Part shown: positions 28,158-35,640 of the stretch, in pieces
How positions within the stretch are numbered: position 1 is the stretch's first letter
Layout of the letters: each line of letters begins with the position of its first letter
Assembly (NCBI GenBank): GCA_041398845.1
Contig: JAWKTZ010000011.1
Coordinates: 1-64,000 of the forward strand
DNA: 64,000 nt
From: Fuerstiella sp041398845
Lineage (GTDB): Bacteria > Planctomycetota > Planctomycetia > Planctomycetales > Planctomycetaceae
Reading direction: 5' to 3'
Notes under the pieces: model-generated
Databases searched by the model: none
What the model saw: only the letters and a program-made list of their open reading frames with translations
What the model was told of the DNA's origin: nothing
Made by a program: the position numbers and the translations under genes

Positions 28158-28230
28158 CGTGTTGTCGCCGTGTGTGGCTGACATGCTGCCTGATGGCAAC
28201 GGACGGTAATCAAGGCTCTGAGACGCAGCG

Positions 28231-29106
28231 TCAGATTCTGAGCCAACTCGCAGGTACAAGTGACGCATCACTTCGCGACGGGTCAATGAACCAGACCTTC
28301 GGAGCAATCACCAGTCGGTTCGGATTCTGTCCCAGCCATGCTCCCCACCAGCTAAAACTGCTGTTCGCCACAATGTGATGATCGCAGGCGGACATCAGTC
28401 TCAGATCTTCGTAGTTGTGAGCATCGTCATTGTGGCAGACGTACCGTGTGGCAAACGGCAGGTTCAGATTCTGCTTTGTCCATTCCGGGTCATCGGAAAA
28501 AACGTAGAACGTGAGCGGATCGGAAATGCGACCGGCGATCTCCTGTGCCGCATTGCGGTAGTATTGCACCGAACAGGTACCGTGAACACGGCTGGCTTTC
28601 GGGTCACTGACGTAGTCACCGCGCCGCACATGAATCGACACTGAAACACCGGAACGGATCTGCGCAAGACAGGCCGGGTTCTCGCCCCCGGGGTCAATTC
28701 GCAGCGTCAATTCGCGTCGAATTTCCTCAGCAACGTCCGCGAAATACTGTTCACTCTGCCAGTATCCATGCAGATAGGAATTCGGACCGGTGTTCAGGAC
28801 CGTGCTGTCGAACGCCAGTGATTTCTCCCGCAGGTAAATCAGTCGACGACCATGAGTCAGGCGCCACTTCAGAAACGCGGCCCAGCGTTTTCGTGACGGT
28901 GGCAGGATGTTCTGCACATCCGTGGACTCGACCGGCAACTGAAACTTCGCACGGAACAGTGACATGCCGAACTGCCGGAACCGGTCCTCATGGAAGACTC
29001 GGTCGTCAATCACCAGTGGCTGCTGATGCCGAATCGAAAGAGCTCTGCCAGTCGCAAACTGGAAGAGCTGATTTCCCAGACCGCCGCTCAATCGAACAAT
29101 GATCAC
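28231..29106 (-). CDS. GT11-family alpha-1,2-fucosyltransferase-like glycosyltransferase
   Basis: The 291-residue protein opens with IIVRLSGGLGNQLFQFATG, the classic first motif of family 11, has the donor-binding VSIHVRRGDYVSDPK motif, FYVFSDDPEWTKQNL, and the C-terminal LMSACDHHIVANSSFSWWGAWLG block. These enzymes add fucose in alpha-1,2 linkage. Length is standard. Its start codon overlaps the stop of the upstream methyltransferase gene by four bases, so the pair is co-translated. With the convergent GT10 gene it implies a fucose-containing surface glycan. Confidence 0.93.
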   Translation of the reverse strand: MIIVRLSGGLGNQLFQFATGRALSIRHQQPLVIDDRVFHEDRFRQFGMSLFRAKFQLPVESTDVQNILPPSRKRWAAFLKWRLTHGRRLIYLREKSLAFDSTVLNTGPNSYLHGYWQSEQYFADVAEEIRRELTLRIDPGGENPACLAQIRSGVSVSIHVRRGDYVSDPKASRVHGTCSVQYYRNAAQEIAGRISDPLTFYVFSDDPEWTKQNLNLPFATRYVCHNDDAHNYEDLRLMSACDHHIVANSSFSWWGAWLGQNPNRLVIAPKVWFIDPSRSDASLVPASWLRI

Positions 29107-29822
29107 GTTGCCGGTGTTCCCTGCCTGACAGCCTTGACATGAAATCCAAACGTCAGCAGATCACTGGATTTACGCCGAGCTGCCGGTCCGTCCAGAGCCG
29201 CCATCATTCGCACGGCCATTCGAGCAAAAAACACCAGCAGAAAGCTGACGGGGTCGATCGGCAGGCCGCTGTAACGGCGTCGCACAGACGCCACACGTCC
29301 CAGTTCCTGATCCATAAAATCAAAGTATCCGCCATTCGTTTCCAGTGTCTCGATGGAGCAGCCCAGACGTTCCAGATGATGTCGATAGAAGTACTCTGAA
29401 AAGCCCGTCGCAAAATGATAGGGCGCAAAGTGAGTCATACTGACGAACGGCGCCGTGAGAATCACAGAGCCTCCCGGCTTCACCAGTCGCACGAGTTTCT
29501 CGACGGCTCGCACCGGGTCAGTCACGTGCTCAATCACTTCCGTACACAGGACAGCGTCAAAGAGTTCTGTTTCCGGAATGTCGTACAGGTCGCACACGAA
29601 ATCCAGCTTATGAAAGTCAAACTTCTGAGTCTGCAGCCCTTTCTTATTGCCTGATCCGTCATACTGAGCAATATCCTGTGCCAGATATTTCAAATGCTGA
29701 CAATGTTTTTTGTAGACGCATTCTCCGGCACCGACATCCAGGAGTGACTGCCCGGCCGGAAGCGATTCCAGCGTCTTCTGGATCCATGCATCGCGAGCGG
29801 TGGAGTTCTTGATACGGAACAC
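29103..29822 (-). CDS. Class I SAM-dependent methyltransferase
   Basis: This 239-residue protein has a Methyltransf_11-type fold: SLLDVGAGECVYKKH as SAM motif I, FVCDLYDIP with the acidic loop, LFDAVLCTEVIEHVTDPVRAVE as motif II/III, and LVKPGGSVILTAPF. It carries no membrane segment apart from a modestly hydrophobic stretch near the C-terminus (FLLVFFARMAVRMMAAL). The substrate is unknown; context in the glycan island and the four-base overlap with the GT11 gene suggest a sugar or lipid-linked glycan. Confidence 0.85.
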   Translation of the reverse strand: MFRIKNSTARDAWIQKTLESLPAGQSLLDVGAGECVYKKHCQHLKYLAQDIAQYDGSGNKKGLQTQKFDFHKLDFVCDLYDIPETELFDAVLCTEVIEHVTDPVRAVEKLVRLVKPGGSVILTAPFVSMTHFAPYHFATGFSEYFYRHHLERLGCSIETLETNGGYFDFMDQELGRVASVRRRYSGLPIDPVSFLLVFFARMAVRMMAALDGPAARRKSSDLLTFGFHVKAVRQGTPAT

Positions 29823-29895
29823 GCGGAACCTTCTGCGTTACGACGAAAGTGAAAAAGTGAATAACACCCGTACAGGCGTCGATCAGTCGCGTCGG

Positions 29896-30624
29896 TCAGG
29901 ACGCCTTCAGTGACCGATACCGAATCTGAGCTCGATAAACCGGACGAAGCAGTTCCCTTCTGAGACGCTCGTGCCACGGGCGTCGGGATCCTCCCAGTGT
30001 GCTGCCGCCAAGCTGTTGTGAAATTTCACGGACAACGCAGGGTGTGACCACTTTGACTGGAACGCCTGTGATCCACGTCATCTGCAGAAATGTATCGACC
30101 GGACGATCAAAGGATTGAGTGACATCCAGCAGCCGCTGCGCTGCTTCACGCGTCACAAACTGAGCGGTTGTCCTGAGCATTGCCGGGCGAGGCTGAATAA
30201 GCGCATGTCCGCAGTCACGGACCTCCGGGGCAAACGCCACGACATCCCGGACCTGAAACTGAACGTAGTCCCCGGGCTCGGCGCTGAGTTCCACAAACTT
30301 CACAGCACTGCAAAGCTCGTCACGGTCGAAGGTAATGTCGTCTTCCAGAATCAGCGCGGCATCCAGATTTCGATCAAGGATTGTCTGCCATGCATTTCTG
30401 TGACTCAGAAAGCAGCCGATTTCTCCACGCGACAGTTCATGCGGATACTTCGGTGAGTGAATTTGACGCTGACAGACCTCAGCAACCAGGTCCTGCGGCA
30501 GAGCCCGGCCATCAACCGCATTCAGGATTTCCGACGGGAGTGGGAGCTGTGACACAATCCAGTCGGCATGGGGGCGACGTTCGACACTGCGTTCGAGCGT
30601 GATAACAAATGCCGAAGTCTTCAT
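29896..30624 (-). CDS. GT25-family LPS-type glycosyltransferase
   Basis: The 242-residue protein fits glycosyltransferase family 25, which adds galactose or related sugars during LPS synthesis. It begins AFVITLERSVERRPH, has VDGR as in the family, then LSRGEIGCFLSHRNAWQ, the strongly conserved block, and ALILEDDITFD with the EDD metal-binding triad. The C-terminal half contains VDTFLQMTW. Length is typical. It is 73 bases upstream of the methyltransferase/GT11 pair on the same strand, probably one operon. Confidence 0.9.
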   Translation of the reverse strand: MKTSAFVITLERSVERRPHADWIVSQLPLPSEILNAVDGRALPQDLVAEVCQRQIHSPKYPHELSRGEIGCFLSHRNAWQTILDRNLDAALILEDDITFDRDELCSAVKFVELSAEPGDYVQFQVRDVVAFAPEVRDCGHALIQPRPAMLRTTAQFVTREAAQRLLDVTQSFDRPVDTFLQMTWITGVPVKVVTPCVVREISQQLGGSTLGGSRRPWHERLRRELLRPVYRAQIRYRSLKAS

Positions 30625-30685
30625 GTCGTGTCCTGATTCGTCTTCCGCTGTTCCGCTGTTCCGTCCTTCAAAAACGTCGGCGACG

Positions 30686-31366
30686 TCAGGCGGCCCGGCG
30701 AAACAACAGATCGCAATGAGTTTTTCGCGGGGCTACGGATGGCCTAAAGCCGTGTGCGTTCAGGAAATCCTTCAGCTCCGGATACAACACGCCGCCATCG
30801 TAAAACGGACGCGTTGACACTTCGCAGACCACCGCCTGAACATTGCTGAGTGTCTGAAGGCCGCCCTTCAGCACCAGCAGTTCGGCGCCCTGGACATCCA
30901 CAACCAGCACATCCACTTTGCCCGCCAGTCCCTGCGAGCGAACAACGTCATCCAGAGTGCTCGTCTGGAGTTTCTGAGGGACAGCCTGTTGCTGCAGTTG
31001 AGGCCATTTCTGCTGAAACTGCGGAGTTGCCTGAAACATTGAATCGGAGGCTCCGGCATTACTGAAGCGGTAGAACGAGACATCCTCACCGGATGTTTCA
31101 GAAAGCAGAGCGCACAGCAGCCGATGTCGTACGGTTGAGGAATCCGGTGAGTCTGAAAAACTTTGCTGCAGCCGCTGATAGGTTTCCGGAGCTCCCTCAA
31201 TCCACAGAACGTCCTGAAATCCCATGCGCTCGTACAGTTCTCGTTCCTGAGCCAGATGGGCACCGACATGGACCAGCGTTTTGAGTGGACGTACTGAAGG
31301 ATCATCCTGCAACTGCAGAATGGGATTCTTGGCCTTTTCACGATTCCGCAGAAACGAAAACAACAC
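30686..31366 (-). CDS. FkbM family methyltransferase (copy 2)
   Basis: This 226-residue protein is a compact FkbM methyltransferase. It has LVHVGAHLAQERELYERMG as motif I, VLWIEGAPETYQRL, LQTSTLDDVVRSQGL, DVLVVDVQGAELLVLKGG, and the C-terminal VEVSTRPFYDGGV-type segment (here CEVSTRPFYDGGVLYPEL). The last features are shared with copy 4 at 33408-34085, so these two are probably paralogues of one subfamily. The sugar target is unknown. It leads the minus-strand group containing the GT25, methyltransferase and GT11 genes. Confidence 0.88.
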   Translation of the reverse strand: MLFSFLRNREKAKNPILQLQDDPSVRPLKTLVHVGAHLAQERELYERMGFQDVLWIEGAPETYQRLQQSFSDSPDSSTVRHRLLCALLSETSGEDVSFYRFSNAGASDSMFQATPQFQQKWPQLQQQAVPQKLQTSTLDDVVRSQGLAGKVDVLVVDVQGAELLVLKGGLQTLSNVQAVVCEVSTRPFYDGGVLYPELKDFLNAHGFRPSVAPRKTHCDLLFRRAA

Positions 31367-31593
31367 GGGAATTCTCCTTCAAGCCTGACGTCGCAGTTGG
31401 TCGGCTACATTAGCACGAATTCAAAGAACGGGTCAAGACCTGACGATTCGCACGGCAGAAACGCAGAATCCGATTGATCATGCAATTGACGGCTGCGCCT
31501 GATCAGGTCACTATTCGCGGCTGCACGGAACTCCTCCCCGAGTTCAGCCAATTCGAATTCCTGCGAGGTTCCAAATCACACCTCAGATTGAAC

Positions 31594-32460
31594 ATGATGA
31601 CCGACCAGCAAGCACGTCTGACAAAACACTCTGACCTGATCTACGACATCGGGATGCATCTGGGCAAAGACACGGACTTCTACCTTCAGAAGGGCTTTCG
31701 AGTCGTCGCGGTGGAAGCCAGCCCGGATCACATCAGCCGAGCCAGCCAGCAGTTCCAGAAACCCATTGCGGATGGACGACTCACGCTGGTCCCAGCGGCG
31801 ATTGCTCCGGCACCTGGAAAAATCCAGTTCTTCAGAAACCTTGACAAGGATGACTGGGGCACCATCTCGCGGGAATTCGCGGCACGAAACGAACAACTCG
31901 GCACGCGAAGTGAATCCGTTGAAGTTGATGCAGTCACTCTGCCGTCGCTGCTCGCACAGCATGGCGTACCCTATTACATGAAGATTGACATCGAAGGAGC
32001 CGACACACTGTGTCTGGAAGCTCTTCACGACTTTCCGGAACGACCACGCTTCGTTTCCATCGAGATCGATCTGATCTCCTTTGCCGATGGATTCGACAGC
32101 ATTGTTCACCTGTGGAATCTGGGTTACCGCGACTTCAAACTGGTCAACCAGTCGCTTAACAAAAAAGCCGTCTGTCCCAACCCGCCACTCGAAGGGAAAT
32201 ACGTGCCAGCTCGCTTTGACGCTCACACCAGCGGTCCGTTCGGCGAAGAATCACCAGGCACATGGCTGAATGTCGAGATGCTGCTGCAACGGTATCACAG
32301 GATCATGAAGCAACAGAAACGCTTCGGAGCATCCGGTCGATACTATCACTCACCCCTGCGACATCTGTCCAAATGGTCCCGCCGACTGTTGGGCATGGAA
32401 CCCATTGGCTGGTATGACCTGCACGCTCGCTTTTCTGAGACCGCCGTGACGCCCGATTGA
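31594..32460 (+). CDS. FkbM family methyltransferase (copy 3)
   Basis: The 288-residue protein has FkbM features: LIYDIGMHLGKDTDFYLQKG as motif I, VVAVEASPDHISRASQQF, a VTLPSLLAQHG segment, YYMKIDIEGADTLCLEAL and RFVSIEIDLIS. It has a C-terminal extension of about 90 residues not seen in copies 2 and 4. Tandem ATGs at 31594 and 31597 start just before the domain; the frame is also open from a TTG at 31474 and an ATG at 31480, but the added residues look uncharacteristic. The start is therefore uncertain. It stands alone on the plus strand within the island. Confidence 0.85.
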   Translation: MMTDQQARLTKHSDLIYDIGMHLGKDTDFYLQKGFRVVAVEASPDHISRASQQFQKPIADGRLTLVPAAIAPAPGKIQFFRNLDKDDWGTISREFAARNEQLGTRSESVEVDAVTLPSLLAQHGVPYYMKIDIEGADTLCLEALHDFPERPRFVSIEIDLISFADGFDSIVHLWNLGYRDFKLVNQSLNKKAVCPNPPLEGKYVPARFDAHTSGPFGEESPGTWLNVEMLLQRYHRIMKQQKRFGASGRYYHSPLRHLSKWSRRLLGMEPIGWYDLHARFSETAVTPD

Positions 32461-32467
32461 ACAGGGT

Positions 32468-32497
32468 CGGAGAGCCGCCGATGTCGACAGCTCTCCG
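32468..32497. terminator. Hairpin between convergent methyltransferase genes
   Basis: CGGAGAGC at 32468-32475 pairs perfectly with GCTCTCCG at 32490-32497 around a 14-base loop. It sits eight bases past the stop of the plus-strand FkbM gene and ahead of the end of the minus-strand methyltransferase. No T run follows on either strand, so terminator function is only suggested by place. Confidence 0.3.
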
Positions 32498-32581
32498 GTC
32501 TGCGAATCTCCCGCTTCTGACTCCTGAGCGAACTTCGAAATTGCCGGAGGTCGCTCGATTCGAGGGCTTTCTCGGAGCCTG

Positions 32582-33346
32582 TTAATAGCGGATTTTCCTG
32601 GCGTGTGGCAGTGAGAAATAATCTTCGAGTGGTGGAAGCTCACAGGGTTGCCGGGACGCAATCAGTCCATACGGCTGTCCATCGTAGTGATGCACATACA
32701 GATGAACCTGATCCCAGTTCAGATGCCCCCCATCATGGAGACGTCGGATGTCATCTGCGAAGTGGTGACAGCCGAAGTTCTCCACAAGCACAACATAATC
32801 GGAGGCGAGATTAAACATGTTGGCCAGTGCGTTCAGATGTGACACGGCTGTTTTGATATGCATGATCACTGCCTGACTGTACACCAGATCCACGCGCGGC
32901 CACTTTTTCGACAGTGGCATCGTGATGTCCTGAAGGAAGGTGCGGTCCGCAATCTCCGGATTTCTGTCCTGCAGAAACTTCAATTGTTCCTCAGAACGAT
33001 CACCGCCGTGAACGGTCAGATTCGGGTACAGGGTTTTGAGGTTGCGAATATGATCCCCGCCACCACAGCCAATCTCCAGAACACTTTGAACTCCCAGCAT
33101 TCCGACGATCTCGTAGATCGTTTTCGAATTCGGAATCAGCCGTGCCGTTCCGGTTTCCAGAGTCTTGCTGACCGCATCGAAATACACTCGTTCGTCGACT
33201 CGCAGATCAAACTGCTGATCCAGAAGTCTTTGCTGGGGACCGTACTTGTCAACCGTGTAGGTATCCCAGTTGAAGTCGTCGTCGAAGTGCTTTCGGCGAG
33301 CAGGTCCGGTCAGGTTTCGAAATCGTCGCACCAGTTCCAGTGGCAT
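32582..33346 (-). CDS. Class I SAM-dependent methyltransferase
   Basis: The 254-residue protein has SAM-binding motif I in VLEIGCGGGDHIRNL, followed by LTVHGGDRSEEQLKFL with the acidic residue that contacts the SAM ribose, and a VDLVYSQAVIMHI segment at the motif II position. The N-terminus is charged and helical (RRFRNLTGPARRKHFDDDF). It lacks FkbM hallmarks, so it is a different class I type. Its substrate is unknown; the genes around it are FkbM methyltransferases and glycosyltransferases, so glycan modification is likely. Confidence 0.82.
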   Translation of the reverse strand: MPLELVRRFRNLTGPARRKHFDDDFNWDTYTVDKYGPQQRLLDQQFDLRVDERVYFDAVSKTLETGTARLIPNSKTIYEIVGMLGVQSVLEIGCGGGDHIRNLKTLYPNLTVHGGDRSEEQLKFLQDRNPEIADRTFLQDITMPLSKKWPRVDLVYSQAVIMHIKTAVSHLNALANMFNLASDYVVLVENFGCHHFADDIRRLHDGGHLNWDQVHLYVHHYDGQPYGLIASRQPCELPPLEDYFSLPHARKIRY

Positions 33347-33407
33347 CGTTCAGTTCCTTCAGATGAGTCACAGGATGTGACAGCGTGAATGTGGGCTGTG
33401 GCGTGAG

Positions 33408-34085
33408 TCAGCCAGCCTTACGAAAAATGACGTTCATGTGTGTTTTGCGGACCATCGTTTTGCGGTGAAATCCTCGGGCGTTCAGCCACGGTTCCATTTC
33501 GTTCAACAGGACGCCACCTTCGTACACAGGTTCCGTTGATACTTCGGTTTCGATGAAGTCGGCACTCGACAACAGTTCCGTGGCACCCTTCAGACACATC
33601 AGTTCCGCGCCCTGAGTATCCAGAACCAGCACGTCCACTTCTGATGGTTCGACCCCGATATCTCGCAGAGCACTGTCCAGAGTTCGCACCGGCAGACTCA
33701 GGACTTCACCAGTCTCCTGAACCGCGTCAAAGGTGTGGTCATCGCGATTGAGTCGGAACATCGAATTCGACGCACCGTCATTGTCAAAAATGTGGAATTC
33801 GCGGACATTGCCGTCGTCTTCACCCACCAGAGCGTTGATGCAGATGTGTTCCGTTCTGGGGACAGGAAACAGCCGATGCAGCACGCCCGGCTTCCGACTT
33901 CGAGTCTGTTCGATGTTCTTTGTGAGCACTTTGTAGACGTCGGGCGAGGCTTCGACCCATACAACACGCTTCGCCAGCATTCTTTCATAGCGAGCGGCTT
34001 CTTCGCCAAAATGTGCTCCAACATGGACAACCGTCATTCCACGCAGCGTCCGCAGACGCAGCAACATATAGCGTACGATATTCAT
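33408..34085 (-). CDS. FkbM family methyltransferase (copy 4)
   Basis: The 225-residue protein shows TVVHVGAHFGEEAARYERML as motif I, VVWVEASPDVYKVL, LPVRTLDSALRDIG, DVLVLDTQGAELMCLKGA and a C-terminal ETEVSTEPVYEGGVLLNEM block that parallels copy 2 almost position for position. The ATG at 34085 is preferred to the one at 34148 because the extra 21 residues are arginine-rich and unlike the family. It lies about 60 bases upstream of the previous methyltransferase on the same strand. Confidence 0.87.
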   Translation of the reverse strand: MNIVRYMLLRLRTLRGMTVVHVGAHFGEEAARYERMLAKRVVWVEASPDVYKVLTKNIEQTRSRKPGVLHRLFPVPRTEHICINALVGEDDGNVREFHIFDNDGASNSMFRLNRDDHTFDAVQETGEVLSLPVRTLDSALRDIGVEPSEVDVLVLDTQGAELMCLKGATELLSSADFIETEVSTEPVYEGGVLLNEMEPWLNARGFHRKTMVRKTHMNVIFRKAG

Positions 34086-34372
34086 CTTTGAAATTCGCTC
34101 TGCGGAGTTGGACCGAGTCGCGACCCGGTCTGCGACACGTCGGTCCACGGTGGCCGAAAAGAACCGCTCGAAATGCTAAGTTACGCCGAACGGCGAATTG
34201 ACCGCAAGACCATTTCGTGAGCAGTGAGATGCGGGTACAAGGCGGAATCTGTGCAGAACGGTCGCATGATGGCAGCGAAAACGGCCTGTCCCGCAAGGCT
34301 GATCCTCAACGTGCAGACCGCCAGTGTCGGGCGAATCGACGAATTGTCGCCTCGCGTTCCAGGTGAAACGCT

Positions 34373-35401
34373 TTACACGGGAACCGTCAAAAGAGACTGA
34401 GGGCTTCGACCGGAAACGGAACATTCAATTAACTGGATCAGGGGCCAGATCGCCACGCGCTGGCTTGTCCGACCTGCTCGCAATGCCTCTCTCAATGCGT
34501 TGCCGACCGATCCTTCAGAGTAGAACCCCAGCAGACCCGCTCCGTGATGGCGGTTGAAATCGGAATTTGACAGACGATACCAATCATCGGTTGTTTGAAA
34601 CCCAAGTTGCTGTCCCAGCCATCTCAGATAACACAGGCGGTTTTCGACGTCTTTCCAGTATTGCTGCGGCACGGACACAAACAGCCATGGAGTCCACGCC
34701 AGATCCGGGAAGAATTCCCGAACGGCCAACTGTGGCGAATCGTTGTAGTGGCACCTCAGAAATCCGGAACCGGCATTCTGATAAAACTGTTCTTTGGTGA
34801 CGCGATACCAGTCTTCCGGACATTGATACCCCAACTGTTCACCCAGCCAGGTCATATAGGCTCGGCGATTCTCCGGCTGATGCCAATAACGATTGGGGGT
34901 GTTTGGAAACAGCCACGGCTTCCATGGATAGTCAGGGAGGTAGTCCAACAGTGCCGCCTGAACCGAATCGCCGAAACAGATATTCAGCAGCCCGCTGCCG
35001 CAGTGGTCGATGAAGGTCTGCTTGGTCACCGAATACCAGTCTTCCGGCTTTTGAAAGCCCAACTGCCCGGCCAGCCAGTCCATATACCGACGGCGATTGG
35101 CAGGGTTGTCCCAGTAGGCGCGCGGAGACACCTGGAATCTCCAGGGTTGCCATTCGAAGTCCGGCGCGTAATCTGTCAGCGCGGCCAGGACGGAATCCTG
35201 ATACTGAGTACACAACAGACCGCCGCCGCGATTCTGCTTGAAATGGTGCTTGCGAACGGCGTACCAGTCTTCAAGGGTCTGGAATCCGCAGCGATCCGCC
35301 AGCCAGTTCATATAATGCACACGATTTGTTCTAAGGTCCCAAAATCCATTGGGGACCCGCCCGTCAATCCACGGGCAGGAAGTCGATTCGAGATTGATCA
35401 C
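34373..35401 (-). CDS. Unrecognised protein of four 76-residue tandem repeats
   Basis: I do not recognise this 342-residue protein. It consists of repeats at residues 10-85, 86-161, 162-237 and 238-313, each exactly 76 residues with no gaps, except that the fourth diverges over its last few positions. A consensus unit is PWxF....YWxxxxNR..Y.xWL..QLGFQ..EDWY.V.K..F....GSGLL....DS...AL....PD..W, rich in Trp and Tyr. A 28-residue non-repeat tail follows. There is no signal peptide or membrane helix. The start is a GTG at 35401. The regular aromatic positions suggest a solenoid or bead-like binding protein. It sits between the glycan island and a cytochrome gene. Confidence 0.85.
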   Translation of the reverse strand: MINLESTSCPWIDGRVPNGFWDLRTNRVHYMNWLADRCGFQTLEDWYAVRKHHFKQNRGGGLLCTQYQDSVLAALTDYAPDFEWQPWRFQVSPRAYWDNPANRRRYMDWLAGQLGFQKPEDWYSVTKQTFIDHCGSGLLNICFGDSVQAALLDYLPDYPWKPWLFPNTPNRYWHQPENRRAYMTWLGEQLGYQCPEDWYRVTKEQFYQNAGSGFLRCHYNDSPQLAVREFFPDLAWTPWLFVSVPQQYWKDVENRLCYLRWLGQQLGFQTTDDWYRLSNSDFNRHHGAGLLGFYSEGSVGNALREALRAGRTSQRVAIWPLIQLIECSVSGRSPQSLLTVPV

Positions 35402-35640
35402 GTGAGTCCGGTCAGAAATGAGTCAGGCAGGCTCTTTCGAAACCATCGCTGTGCCCCAAGCGAACGTCAGGGCTGAAAATGCAGGCTTCGGGTAGGAAAA
35501 AGACTGTATTCCTGAACAGTCCTCCCACATAAACTACGTCGATCAGGAAAAGTGTCGAAAAAATTCTGCCTCACGACACCGGAATTCCTAAATCTCAATT
35601 GCGCATCTGCAGGAAAAATGCGGCAACGGCTCGTCGTTCA

